From Aureimonas mangrovi (GTDB lineage Bacteria; Pseudomonadota; Alphaproteobacteria; Rhizobiales; Rhizobiaceae): a stretch of DNA of 64,000 nucleotides. Each line of letters begins with the position of its first letter. Position 1 is the stretch's first letter. The stretch spans positions 3,212,001-3,276,000 of the forward strand of contig NZ_CP059692.1 in NCBI RefSeq assembly GCF_014058705.1, given 5' to 3'. A program made the translations under genes and the position numbers. Positions 18,948-26,669 of the stretch are shown here, piece after piece. The notes beneath the pieces are model-generated. The model saw only the letters and a program-made list of their open reading frames with translations. It did no database searches and had not been told where the DNA came from.

Positions 18948-19367
18948 ATGGAGATGAAGGTCATTCGGCAGATTTTGGGAGACAGGCTTTCCGGAGGCGC
19001 CGCCGCCGCCCTCGCCGGCTACTTCCTGCTGCTGCAGGCCTTCCTCGCCGCCTTCACCTGCGGCATGACGATGGACGCGGTTGCCGCTCCGCATTTCGTC
19101 TTCTGCCAGCCGGGCACGCCCGAGGCGGCCGCGTCCACTCAGACGGACGGCACCACAAACGATCCGTTGTGCCGTGACTGCCCCTGCATCGTGACGCATG
19201 GCGCCGAGTTCGAAGCTCCGCCAGTCGTATTCGGCGGGGACATCGGCCCGGCCTTCGCAAGGGACGACCCGCATTTTGCGCTGACGTCCCTCGATCCTCG
19301 ACGCGAGGACGACTTCCATCTGCGTGATCCCGCCCGCACGCGCGGCCCGCCGCCCCTCTCCGTCTGA
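18948..19367 (+). CDS. Small membrane-anchored Cys-rich protein (DUF2946-like?)
   Basis: A 139-aa protein. A hydrophobic segment (about residues 19-38, AALAGYFLLLQAFLAAFTCG) is followed by a mature part with CGMTMD, FVFCQPG and DPLCRDCPCIVTHG, then an acidic/basic tail ending RTRGPPPLSV. Cys/Met/His-containing exported proteins of the DUF2946 kind often sit beside copper-handling genes, and here PCuAC and SCO1 follow 68 nt downstream. A metal-binding role is inference. The start is uncertain: ATGs at 18948 and 18954 are in frame and no strong ribosome site is seen. Confidence 0.6.
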   Translation: MEMKVIRQILGDRLSGGAAAALAGYFLLLQAFLAAFTCGMTMDAVAAPHFVFCQPGTPEAAASTQTDGTTNDPLCRDCPCIVTHGAEFEAPPVVFGGDIGPAFARDDPHFALTSLDPRREDDFHLRDPARTRGPPPLSV

Positions 19368-19435
19368 CGCCCAGCATCCCCGAGGCACACGCGACACGTC
19401 GCGCCCTCATGATCACGGACATCCGGAGAGATTCC

Positions 19436-19915
19436 ATGCGTATTCTTCACGCGGCCTCGCTTGCCGCCGCCCTCCTCACCGCCGGCTCGGCCCTCGCGCA
19501 CGATTATCGCGCGGGCTCCGTCGAGATCGACCATCCCTGGTCGCGCGCGACGCCGCCCAACGCCAATGTCGGCGGCGGCTATCTGACCCTTCGCAACGAC
19601 GGCGAGGAACCCGATCGCCTGATCGGCGGCTCGAGCCCGGCGGCCGAGCGCGTCGAGATCCACACGATGGAGATGGAAGGCGACGTCATGCGCATGCGCC
19701 AGCTTCCCGACGGCGTGGAGATTCCTGCCGGCGGCACCGCCGAGCTCGCGCCCGGCGGCATGCATTTGATGCTGATCGGGCTAGCCGCGCCGCTGGTCGA
19801 GGGCGAGCGCGTGCCGTTGACCCTCGAGTTCGAGAAGGCCGGCTCGGTCGAGGTCGAGCTCGCCATCGATGCGATAGGTGCGGGCGGGGCGGCCGACGCC
19901 CATTCGGGCCACTGA
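19436..19915 (+). CDS. Periplasmic copper chaperone PCu(A)C
   Basis: A 159-aa periplasmic protein with a signal peptide (residues 1-21). The copper(I)-binding residues of the PCuAC family are visible: H76 in EIHTMEMEG, M87 in MRMRQ, then H110 and M112 in GGMHLMLIGL. The family delivers copper to the CuA or CuB centres of cytochrome oxidase. The C-terminus is His-containing (DAHSGH). The ATG at 19436 has GGAGAG upstream. Its stop overlaps the SCO1 start by one base (TGATG), so the two are translationally coupled, matching the known PCuAC-SCO1 partnership. Confidence 0.92.
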   Translation: MRILHAASLAAALLTAGSALAHDYRAGSVEIDHPWSRATPPNANVGGGYLTLRNDGEEPDRLIGGSSPAAERVEIHTMEMEGDVMRMRQLPDGVEIPAGGTAELAPGGMHLMLIGLAAPLVEGERVPLTLEFEKAGSVEVELAIDAIGAGGAADAHSGH

Positions 19916-20526
19916 TGCGCCGCGCGCGCATCGTGCTTCTGGCGGGGGCCGCGATCGCGGTCCTCGCCTCCGCCTATGCGGCTTCGCTGGTCGTCTCGCG
20001 CGGGCCGGTAGCCGGCAGCGGAGGGCTTGTTTCCTCCACCGGGACGGCTGCGATCGGCGGGCCATTCTCGATGATCGACGACCGGGGCGAGCGCGTGACG
20101 GAGGCCGACCTGACCGGGAAGCCCTCGGTGATCTTCTTCGGCTTCACCTACTGTCCGGACGTCTGCCCCACGACACTGTTCGAGCTGACGGCACTAATGG
20201 AGCGGCTCGGAAGCTCCGCCGACGACGTCAACTTCGTGATGGTCAGCGTCGATCCCGAGCGCGATACGCCCGAGATCCTGCACGAATACGTCAAGGCGTT
20301 CGACCAGCGTTTCCGCGGCTTCACCGGAACGCAGGAAGAGGTCGATCGCATCACCGAGGCCTACAAGGTGCAGGTGGAGCGCGTGGAGACCGAGCAGAGC
20401 TACACAATGAACCACACGGCATCCGTCTACCTGATGGACTCAGACAACCGGTTCTTCGGCACGATCAGCTACCACGAGGATCAGAATGCGGCCCTCGCCA
20501 AGCTGGAACGGCTCGCAGGCGCTTAA
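19915..20526 (+). CDS. SCO1/SenC family copper metallochaperone
   Basis: A 203-aa protein with one N-terminal membrane anchor (about 6-27) and a periplasmic thioredoxin-like domain. The copper-binding CxxxC is C80-PDV-C84 in FTYCPDVCPTTL, and the third ligand is H167 in YTMNHTASVYL. SCO proteins help assemble the CuA site of cytochrome c oxidase and may act as thiol reductases. It overlaps PCuAC by one base and probably works with it and with a TlpA-type reductase. It converges with the TauE-like gene, 4 nt between stops. Confidence 0.94.
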   Translation: MRRARIVLLAGAAIAVLASAYAASLVVSRGPVAGSGGLVSSTGTAAIGGPFSMIDDRGERVTEADLTGKPSVIFFGFTYCPDVCPTTLFELTALMERLGSSADDVNFVMVSVDPERDTPEILHEYVKAFDQRFRGFTGTQEEVDRITEAYKVQVERVETEQSYTMNHTASVYLMDSDNRFFGTISYHEDQNAALAKLERLAGA

Positions 20527-20530
20527 GGCT

Positions 20531-21274
20531 TCAAGACCAGAGCGGGCGCGAAGCCATCTCCGCACCGAGCAGAAGAAGACCGACGAGGAAGACGCGCCGG
20601 AAGGCGGCGGGCGAGATGCGATTTCGGATCGCCTGCCCCGCTGCCATCCCTGCGAGGGCGGGTGCGACGAGAAGCAGGGACGCGACCATCTGGTCCTGCG
20701 GAATCGCACCGCGCCCGGCGAGCCCGGCGGCCAGCGCCAGCGTCGAGACCGTGAAGGAAAGGCCGAGCGCCTGCACCAGCTCGTCCCGCTCCAGCCGCAA
20801 AGCCTGAAGGTAAGGCACGGCCGGGATCACGAAGACGCCTGTCGCGCCCGTCACGAGACCCGTCACGAGGCCGACGAGGGGCGAAGCCCAGCGTTCCCAC
20901 GCGCCGGGCACGGCGAAGGGGCGCGCTGCCAGCGTGTAGCCCGCGTAGATCACCAGCGCGATGCCGAGCGCCGTCGTCGTCAATGCGCCGTCACCGCTTG
21001 CAAGGAGGCCGGTGCCGGCGAGCGTCCCGGCGACGAGCGCGGCCATCATCGGCCAGAGGCGCCTCGCCAGAAGGCCGAAGGACGGCCCTGCCAAAAGCTG
21101 CCAGACGTTGGTGACGAAGGACGGCACAAGCAGGAGCGCCGCGGCGGCGAGCGGCGCGATGAGCGCGCCGAGAATGCCCATGGCGACCGTCGGCAGGCCC
21201 ATGCCGGTGACGCCCTTCACCAGCCCTGCGAGGACGAAGGTAGCCGCAACGAGGATGATTTGAGCGGTGTCCAT
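20531..21274 (-). CDS. TauE/SafE family sulfite-exporter-like permease
   Basis: A 247-aa inner-membrane protein with about eight hydrophobic helices. It begins MDTAQIILVAATFVLAGLVKG and contains GVTGMGLPTVAMG in the first half and VTGATGVFVIPAVPYLQAL in the second, the duplicated GxxG/P signatures of the family, which moves sulfite, sulfoacetate and other organic anions. The substrate is unknown. The start at 21274 gives a typical N-terminus; ten further in-frame codons upstream are unlikely. It is divergent from the LysR gene at 21385, which is the usual sign that the LysR protein controls it. Confidence 0.88.
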   Translation of the reverse strand: MDTAQIILVAATFVLAGLVKGVTGMGLPTVAMGILGALIAPLAAAALLLVPSFVTNVWQLLAGPSFGLLARRLWPMMAALVAGTLAGTGLLASGDGALTTTALGIALVIYAGYTLAARPFAVPGAWERWASPLVGLVTGLVTGATGVFVIPAVPYLQALRLERDELVQALGLSFTVSTLALAAGLAGRGAIPQDQMVASLLLVAPALAGMAAGQAIRNRISPAAFRRVFLVGLLLLGAEMASRPLWS

Positions 21275-21384
21275 CCGGCCATCGCAACCCATCGCGCGCG
21301 CCAAGGCAATGCGGAAGCGCCGTTCTCAGCCTTCGGTCAGGCCGAACGCTGGCATGTCTTCGTCGGCTGCCTTACCATCGCGCA

Positions 21385-22305
21385 ATGCGCTACGACCTGC
21401 CCGACCTGCGCCTCTTCCTCGCCGTCGTGGATGCCGGCAGCATCACGCATGGCGCGAGCGCCATGAACCTCTCGCTCGGGGCGGCCAGCGAACGCCTGCG
21501 CGAGATGGAGATTTCGGGCGGCGCGCCGCTTCTGGAACGACACAGGCGCGGCGCGCGCCCCACCCGCGCCGGCGACGCGCTTGCCCATCATGCGCGGTTG
21601 ATCCTGCGACAGGTGGGCGCCATGCAGGCCGAGCTCGCCGAACACATGCGCGGATTTCGCGGCTCGGTACGCCTCCTTGCCAATTCGGCGGCGATGACGC
21701 AGGTGCTGCCCGAACGTCTCGGGTGTTTCCTCGCGGCCCATCCGACGATCGACATCGATCTCGGGGAGCGCGAGAGCACCGAGATCGTCAAGGCGGTGGC
21801 CGGCGATCTGGCGGAAATCGGGATCGTGGCCGATACCGTCGCCACGGGTGAGCTCGAGACGCTCCCCTTCGCGGATGACGCGCTGGTCGTGGTGATGGCG
21901 CGCGATCATGTCCTGGCCGGCACGCGCCGCCTGTCCTTCGCACAGATCGCCGGCGAGCCGCAGATCGGGTTCGACGGCGCGCTTCAACGGCATCTCGCCG
22001 AGCACGCCGCACGCGCCGGCCTTCGGCTTCGCCCGCGCCTCGTCCTTCGCAGCTTCGAGGCCGTCTGCCGGGCCGCCTCGACGGGAGCGGGCGTCGGTAT
22101 CGTGCCGAAGGCGGCCGCGCGACATGCCGCACGGACTGCGCGGCTTGCGGCGGTGCCCCTGACCGACCCGTGGGCGCAGCGGCGGCTCATGATCTGCGTC
22201 AAGGACCCGGCGACGCTCGCGCCGACCGCCCGCCTTCTGTTCGACCACCTGAGCACGCAATCGGCACACGAGCGATCTGGCGCTCGCCTCGCTTCGCCTT
22301 TATAG
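21385..22305 (+). CDS. LysR family transcriptional regulator
   Basis: A 306-aa DNA-binding regulator. The N-terminal winged helix covers LPDLRLFLAVVDAGSITHGA to LLERHRRGARPTRAG, followed by the effector-binding domain (VRLLANSAAMTQVLP, the first strand, onwards). LysR regulators act as tetramers and usually control a divergent gene; here that is the TauE-like permease, with 110 bp between starts. The HTH reads ASAMNLSLGAASERLREME, which is somewhat degenerate at the third helix (SLGAASERL). The gene ends 32 bp before tRNA-Leu. Confidence 0.9.
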   Translation: MRYDLPDLRLFLAVVDAGSITHGASAMNLSLGAASERLREMEISGGAPLLERHRRGARPTRAGDALAHHARLILRQVGAMQAELAEHMRGFRGSVRLLANSAAMTQVLPERLGCFLAAHPTIDIDLGERESTEIVKAVAGDLAEIGIVADTVATGELETLPFADDALVVVMARDHVLAGTRRLSFAQIAGEPQIGFDGALQRHLAEHAARAGLRLRPRLVLRSFEAVCRAASTGAGVGIVPKAAARHAARTARLAAVPLTDPWAQRRLMICVKDPATLAPTARLLFDHLSTQSAHERSGARLASPL

Positions 22306-22337
22306 GAGCGGCAGGCGAGACCGAGCGTCTTGCCGAT

Positions 22338-22421
<84 letters not shown>

Positions 22422-22436
22422 CCGACTGACACAGAT

Positions 22437-22492
22437 CTCAAAATCCGGTTCCGCAAGGAGTGTCGGTTCGAGCCCGACCGCCCGCACCACCG
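22437..22492 (+). repeat. Tandem copy of the 3' half of tRNA-Leu(CAA)
   Basis: Bases 22437-22492 repeat 22369-22424 with three mismatches in 56 (22376 G to T, 22380 C to G, 22405 T to C). The copy runs from the anticodon loop (CTCAAAA) through the variable arm, T-arm, acceptor 3' strand, CCA and three bases beyond. It lacks a 5' half, so it cannot fold as a tRNA. The limits are those of a typical tRNA attachment-site identity block, but the two copies are only 68 bp apart and no integrase is present. Confidence 0.85.
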
Positions 22493-22509
22493 TTCGGCCT
22501 TCCGCCAAC

Positions 22510-23196
22510 CTATGGGGTTTGCGGGCGCACCGCCACCCAGCCGCGGAAGCTGAACCCTGCGTAGAAGAGGTCCACGTCTTCGAACCCCGCAGCTCTCAGG
22601 AGAGCTTCGTCCTCGTCCGGCGATAGCACGGGCAGCGCGAGCATGCCGTGCGGGTACGGGACGCCGGCATAGGCTGCGTAACGCGCGAGCCATGTCGAAG
22701 CCTCTCCGCGATCGAAGCTGTGATGGACCAGAACGAGGCGCGCGCCCGGTCGAAGGCGCGCATGGACGCCGGCGAGCGTTTCGCGGCGCGTGTCCTCGTC
22801 GAGAAAATGCATGACGAGGATGCAAGTGGCGCCATCGAACGGCTCGAGCGGCAATTCTTCGACGGTGCCGTGGACGAGATCGACAGCACGGGGACCCTCG
22901 CCCAGTGTCTTGCGCGCCAGGTCCAGCATGACGGCGGATGGATCGACACCAGTCATCCGCCACGCCGGCTGCAGTTCCGCGAGCGCCTTCAGTTCCAGCC
23001 CGCCGCCTGCCCCGACGATGAGGACGCGTCCGTCCGGCGGTGCGTGCTCGGCGAGCAGAAGCGCTGCCATGCGGTGGAGATCGGCAAAGCCCGGCACCTG
23101 TCGCGGTGGCCGCTCGGCATAGCCGGCGACACTTGCAGCGTCCGCGAAGGGATCGCACGGAGCGGGCCGCGCCGCCTTCCTGAAACGGTCCTCCAT
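22510..23196 (-). CDS. Class I SAM-dependent methyltransferase
   Basis: A 228-aa cytosolic methyltransferase of unknown substrate. The SAM-binding motif I is RVLIVGAGGGLELKAL (about residues 58-73), followed by TGVDPSAVMLDLARK (motif II acidic residue), VEELPLEPFDGATCILVMHFL and LRPGARLVLVHHSFD. It begins 4 nt after the FAD oxidoreductase stop, on the same strand, and is probably translated from the same mRNA under the Rrf2 regulator. A role in handling a toxic or thiol compound would suit that context but is inference. Confidence 0.85.
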   Translation of the reverse strand: MEDRFRKAARPAPCDPFADAASVAGYAERPPRQVPGFADLHRMAALLLAEHAPPDGRVLIVGAGGGLELKALAELQPAWRMTGVDPSAVMLDLARKTLGEGPRAVDLVHGTVEELPLEPFDGATCILVMHFLDEDTRRETLAGVHARLRPGARLVLVHHSFDRGEASTWLARYAAYAGVPYPHGMLALPVLSPDEDEALLRAAGFEDVDLFYAGFSFRGWVAVRPQTP

Positions 23197-23200
23197 CGGA

Positions 23201-24088
23201 TCAACCGAAAACGAGGCTGCGGTGAGCGGCCGTACCGGCGGTGACGCCGTCGGCGACAGCCCAGCTCACACTGTGCGGGGCGCGCGCGATGTCACCGGCC
23301 GCGAAGACGCCGGACACCGTCGTCATCCGGTCGGCGTCGGTACGGATCACCGGCCCCATCGGCCCCTCGTCGACGATGCAGCCGAGTTGCGCGGCAAGCG
23401 GGCTCGAGAGCGTGGAACGCGGTGCGACGTAGAGCGCGTCGATCGGCACCGTCCGGCCTTCGAGCCGCACTGCTTCGAGGGACCGATCCGCGCCCCCGAG
23501 AGCAACGACAGGCTCAGGCTCGATCGCGATGCCGAGCGCGGCAAGGGCCGCGCGTTCCGCGTCGTCGATGGGATGGCCGTTGAGAAAGAGTGTCACCGGG
23601 CCCCATTCACGCACGATCCGCGCCTGGTGAAGCGATCCGGGTGCGCTGTAAAGGACGCCCAATTCGCGATCGGAGAACTCGAAGCCGTGGCAATAGGGGC
23701 AATGGATCACGCTTCGACCCCAGCGCTCTGCAAGACCCGGCACCTGCGGCAGCGTATCGTTAAGGCCGAAGGCAAGGATGAGACGCCGTGCCGTTGCTTC
23801 CGTCCCATCGGCCGCGCGCACGAAGAATCCGCCTTCAGTCGTTCCGGCCTCGATGGCGTTGCTGGTCGAGAGCGCGACCGTCGGATAACTCGCGAGCTGT
23901 TCGCGCGCGGCAGCGAGGATGGCCAGCGGCGGCTTTCCGTCGTGGCCGAGAAAGCCATGCGAAGTCTGCGCGAAGCGGTTGCGCGGGGCGCCGGTGTCGA
24001 AAACCAGCACGTCGGCCCGCGCCCGTCCGAGATAGGTCGCGGCGGCCAGTCCGGCGAAGCCGCCTCCCACGATGATCGCGTCATGCAT
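23201..24088 (-). CDS. Thioredoxin-reductase-like NAD(P)/FAD oxidoreductase
   Basis: A 295-aa flavoprotein of the class II pyridine nucleotide-disulfide family. The FAD motif is IVGGGFAGLAAATYLGRA near the N-terminus; a C-terminal GVFAAGDIARAPHSV closes the FAD fold. The redox cysteines are CPYCHG in VIHCPYCHGFEF, unlike the CATC of true thioredoxin reductase. The middle NAD(P) region is shortened in appearance. The substrate is unknown. It lies between the Rrf2 gene and the methyltransferase gene on the same strand, and a perfect GTAAC-N7-GTTAC repeat sits 27 bp upstream of its ATG. Confidence 0.88.
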   Translation of the reverse strand: MHDAIIVGGGFAGLAAATYLGRARADVLVFDTGAPRNRFAQTSHGFLGHDGKPPLAILAAAREQLASYPTVALSTSNAIEAGTTEGGFFVRAADGTEATARRLILAFGLNDTLPQVPGLAERWGRSVIHCPYCHGFEFSDRELGVLYSAPGSLHQARIVREWGPVTLFLNGHPIDDAERAALAALGIAIEPEPVVALGGADRSLEAVRLEGRTVPIDALYVAPRSTLSSPLAAQLGCIVDEGPMGPVIRTDADRMTTVSGVFAAGDIARAPHSVSWAVADGVTAGTAAHRSLVFG

Positions 24089-24115
24089 CTGCGCTCTCCT
24101 ACAAAGTCCAGTTAG

Positions 24116-24132
24116 GTAACTTCATATGTTAC
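24116..24132. promoter_or_regulatory. Candidate Rrf2-regulator operator
   Basis: A perfect inverted repeat GTAAC-TTCATAT-GTTAC lies in the 101-bp gap between the Rrf2 gene and the FAD oxidoreductase gene, 28-44 bp before the oxidoreductase start. The flanks are AT-rich against a GC-rich background (GTTAG on the left, TTATTGG on the right). The position suits repression of the oxidoreductase-methyltransferase pair. That Rrf2 binds it is inference. Confidence 0.6.
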
Positions 24133-24189
24133 TTATTGGACCGCCGATCAAGCGGCGGTGGCGCGCGGGGGCAGATTGGCAGATCAGTT

Positions 24190-24660
24190 TCAGCGCGTCG
24201 GCGCATGGACCTTTTCGAGATCGGCGGCTCCACCTCCGGCGCCGAGCTTGCGGCGTGCATCGGCCAGAAGCTCTTCCAGCGTGACCTCGCCGAAACGTTC
24301 GAGGAGAAGGGCTTCGGCCGCGTCGAAGGCACCGTCGAGCGTGGTGTTCACTGCCTGCTCGACAAGGCATTCCGGTGCTTCCACGCGGTTGCCGATCGCC
24401 AGAAGCCGCGGCTCGCCGACGGCTCGGTAGATGTCGAGGAGGGTGACGCGGGAGAAGTCGCAGGCGATCGACCAGCCGCCGCCAGGCCCTTTGCCAGCCG
24501 CGACGTAGCCGCGTTCGCGCAGGCCCGCCATGATGCGGCGCACGACCACCGGGTTTGTCTGCATGGCGAGCGCCAGCCTCTCCGAGGTGACAGGTTCCTT
24601 CCGGTCGGCCAGATGAAGCAGAACGTGGAGGACGCCGGACAGGCGGCTGTCGGTTCTCAT
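24190..24660 (-). CDS. Rrf2 family transcriptional regulator
   Basis: A 156-aa winged-helix regulator. The N-terminal domain runs [20 protein letters not shown], the recognition region [20 protein letters not shown] and the wing [21 protein letters not shown], all family landmarks. Two cysteines are present (IACDF and APECLVE), too few for the three-Cys iron-sulfur cluster of IscR, so sensing by thiol chemistry or a small ligand is more likely. Homologues next to thioredoxin-reductase-like genes are common. It precedes that gene here, with the operator candidate between them. Confidence 0.9.
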   Translation of the reverse strand: MRTDSRLSGVLHVLLHLADRKEPVTSERLALAMQTNPVVVRRIMAGLRERGYVAAGKGPGGGWSIACDFSRVTLLDIYRAVGEPRLLAIGNRVEAPECLVEQAVNTTLDGAFDAAEALLLERFGEVTLEELLADARRKLGAGGGAADLEKVHAPTR

Positions 24661-24691
24661 GGCTCCGAGGTGTCCTCGCGCACTCCGGCCG

Positions 24692-25819
24692 TCAAGCGTC
24701 GGCGGCGAACCGGCGAAAATCGATCGCGCCTGCCATCTCGTCGATCATGCCGCGATAGACCGCGTTCAGCCGCTCCGAAGGTTGCTGCCCGTCGAGCCGG
24801 CGAGTCAGCGGATCCTCGGCGTGGATCGCGCTGCCCGAAAGCACCTCCAGCACGGCATGGCCGCAGAAGGGCACATGCGCCTCCGAGTAGCCGCCCTCGT
24901 GGACGAGGACGAGCCGGCCGCCGCACAGGGCTTCGGCCCGCTCCTTCACCATCTGCGCCATCCGCGCGAAGGTCTTCGACGATGCCAGCATGCGCGACAG
25001 CGGGTCGACGCCCGAAGCGTCGTAGCCGCAGGCGACGATCACGATGTCCGGCCGATAGGCGTCGAGCGCCGGCAGGACGATGCGCTCCATCGCGTGGAGA
25101 TAGGCCTCGTGGCCGGCGCCCGGCGCCAGCGGCACGTTGACATTGAAGCCCTCGCCGCCCCCCTCGCCGCGATCGTCGGCGCCGCCCGAATTCAGCGGAT
25201 AGTTGCGATCCTGATGCAGCGAGATCGTCAGGACATCCGGCCGATCGTAGAAGATCGCTTCCGTGCCGTTGCCGTGATGGACATCCCAGTCCACCACCGC
25301 CACGCGCTTCGCCTTGCCGGCGCCAAGCGCCGCTTCGACGGCAATCGCAATGTTGGCGAGGAGGCAGAAGCCCATCGGCGTGTCGCGCGTGCAGTGATGG
25401 CCGGGCGGGCGCGAGAGCGCGTATGCGTTGGTCTGCCGCCCGTCGAGCACGGCGAGGACGGCCTCCTTGGCAAGCCCCGCCGAAAGCGCGGCGATGTCGT
25501 AGCCACCGGGGCCGAAGGGCGTGCGCTCGCCGAGTTCGCCGCCGCCCGCGGCGCTCATCTCGCGGAACCGCTCCAGATAGTCGGCCGGATGAACGCGCAG
25601 GAGATCGTCGTCGCTGGCGGGCGGCGCGGAGGAGACGGCCAGCTCGCCGATCAGCCCGGTGGCTTCGAGAAGGTTCTTGAGCCGCCGCTTGGTCTCCGGG
25701 CTCTCCGGCAGGCCACCGCTCGCCAAGGGCTGGACGAGACCGCCGACGGGCAGGAGAAACGTGTAGTTGCCGCCCGTGTGCCAGAAGCAGCGCTCGTCCC
25801 ACCAGAAGCCCGTCGTCAT
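24692..25819 (-). CDS. Histone-deacetylase-family (class II-like) amidohydrolase
   Basis: A 375-aa zinc hydrolase with the HDAC/acetylpolyamine amidohydrolase fold. The catalytic His pair is in [12 protein letters not shown] (H141, H142); the zinc ligands are D179 and H181 in [10 protein letters not shown] and the Asp in [11 protein letters not shown]. Bacterial members remove acyl groups from polyamines or other small amides rather than from histones. It follows the SDR gene by 60 nt on the same strand, in the leftward arm of the catabolic island. The N-terminus [19 protein letters not shown] is typical of the bacterial class II set. Confidence 0.9.
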   Translation of the reverse strand: MTTGFWWDERCFWHTGGNYTFLLPVGGLVQPLASGGLPESPETKRRLKNLLEATGLIGELAVSSAPPASDDDLLRVHPADYLERFREMSAAGGGELGERTPFGPGGYDIAALSAGLAKEAVLAVLDGRQTNAYALSRPPGHHCTRDTPMGFCLLANIAIAVEAALGAGKAKRVAVVDWDVHHGNGTEAIFYDRPDVLTISLHQDRNYPLNSGGADDRGEGGGEGFNVNVPLAPGAGHEAYLHAMERIVLPALDAYRPDIVIVACGYDASGVDPLSRMLASSKTFARMAQMVKERAEALCGGRLVLVHEGGYSEAHVPFCGHAVLEVLSGSAIHAEDPLTRRLDGQQPSERLNAVYRGMIDEMAGAIDFRRFAADA

Positions 25820-25879
25820 GCCGCCCCTTCCTTTGTTTCCTTGAGGAGTGTGCGACGCGCAGTACCGCGCTGTCGAGCC

Positions 25880-26665
25880 TCAGTGCCCCCGGATCAGCCC
25901 GCCGTCGATGCGGATCTGCGAGCCGGTGACGTAGCTGGCGCGCTCGCTGGCGAGGAAGGCCACGACATCGGCGAACTCCTGCGGCTCGCCGTAGCGGCCG
26001 GCCGGGATCTGCCCGCGCGAGGCCTTGCGCACGGCTTCGATGTCCTGCCCCGTGCGGCTCGCCGCCGCCGCGTCGAGCTGGGCGAGACGGTCGGTCGCGA
26101 TCCGCCCCGGCAGCACCGAATTCACCGTCACGCCGTCGCCCGCAACCTCGTCGGCCAGCGTCTTGGCGTAGCCGACGATCGAGGCGCGCAGCGCGTTCGA
26201 CATGCCGAGATTGGGGATCGGCTGCTGGACGCCGGACGAGACGACATTGACGACCCGCCCCCACCCCCGCGCGCGCATCGCAGGCACGAGGCGTGCGGTG
26301 ATGGCGAAGGTGGCGTTCACCATCGTCTCGAAGCTCCTCGTCCATTCCTCGCCGGAGACTTCCAGCACCGAGCCGGGACGCGGGCCGCCGCCATTGTTGA
26401 CGAGGATGTCGATGTCGGTCGCGCCGCTCTGCCCGAGTGTTTCGAGCGCCGCGGAGACGCTGGCCGGGTCGGCGAGATCGACAAGGAGAGTGGAAGCGCC
26501 ACCCGGTCCCGTCATGGCATCGGCAGCCGCCTTCGTGCGCTCGGCGTCGCGTCCGGCGAGGACGACATGCGCGCCCTCTTCGTTGAGGGTGCGGGCGATG
26601 GCGGCGCCGATACCGCGTGTGGCGCCGAAGACAAGGGCGCGCTTGCCGTTCAGTCCGAGATCCAT
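25880..26665 (-). CDS. Atypical SDR family oxidoreductase lacking the YxxxK pair
   Basis: A 261-aa Rossmann-fold protein. The cofactor loop GATRGIGAAIART (about 14-26) and NNGGG are intact, as are the serine strand VVNVVSSGVQ and the C-terminal YVTGSQIRIDGG. Where classical SDRs have YxxxK, this protein reads NLGMSNALRASIVG, with neither Tyr nor Lys in place. Other SDR-like proteins with SNALRA in this position exist, so it is a subfamily trait rather than a point mutation; activity may differ from ordinary carbonyl reduction. It starts 4 nt after the DapA-like gene and is surely co-transcribed. Confidence 0.88.
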   Translation of the reverse strand: MDLGLNGKRALVFGATRGIGAAIARTLNEEGAHVVLAGRDAERTKAAADAMTGPGGASTLLVDLADPASVSAALETLGQSGATDIDILVNNGGGPRPGSVLEVSGEEWTRSFETMVNATFAITARLVPAMRARGWGRVVNVVSSGVQQPIPNLGMSNALRASIVGYAKTLADEVAGDGVTVNSVLPGRIATDRLAQLDAAAASRTGQDIEAVRKASRGQIPAGRYGEPQEFADVVAFLASERASYVTGSQIRIDGGLIRGH

Positions 26666-26669
26666 GAGG

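Noticed and set aside
22437-22492. Second functional tRNA
   Set aside because: Only the 3' half is present. It lacks the acceptor 5' strand and D-arm and cannot fold.
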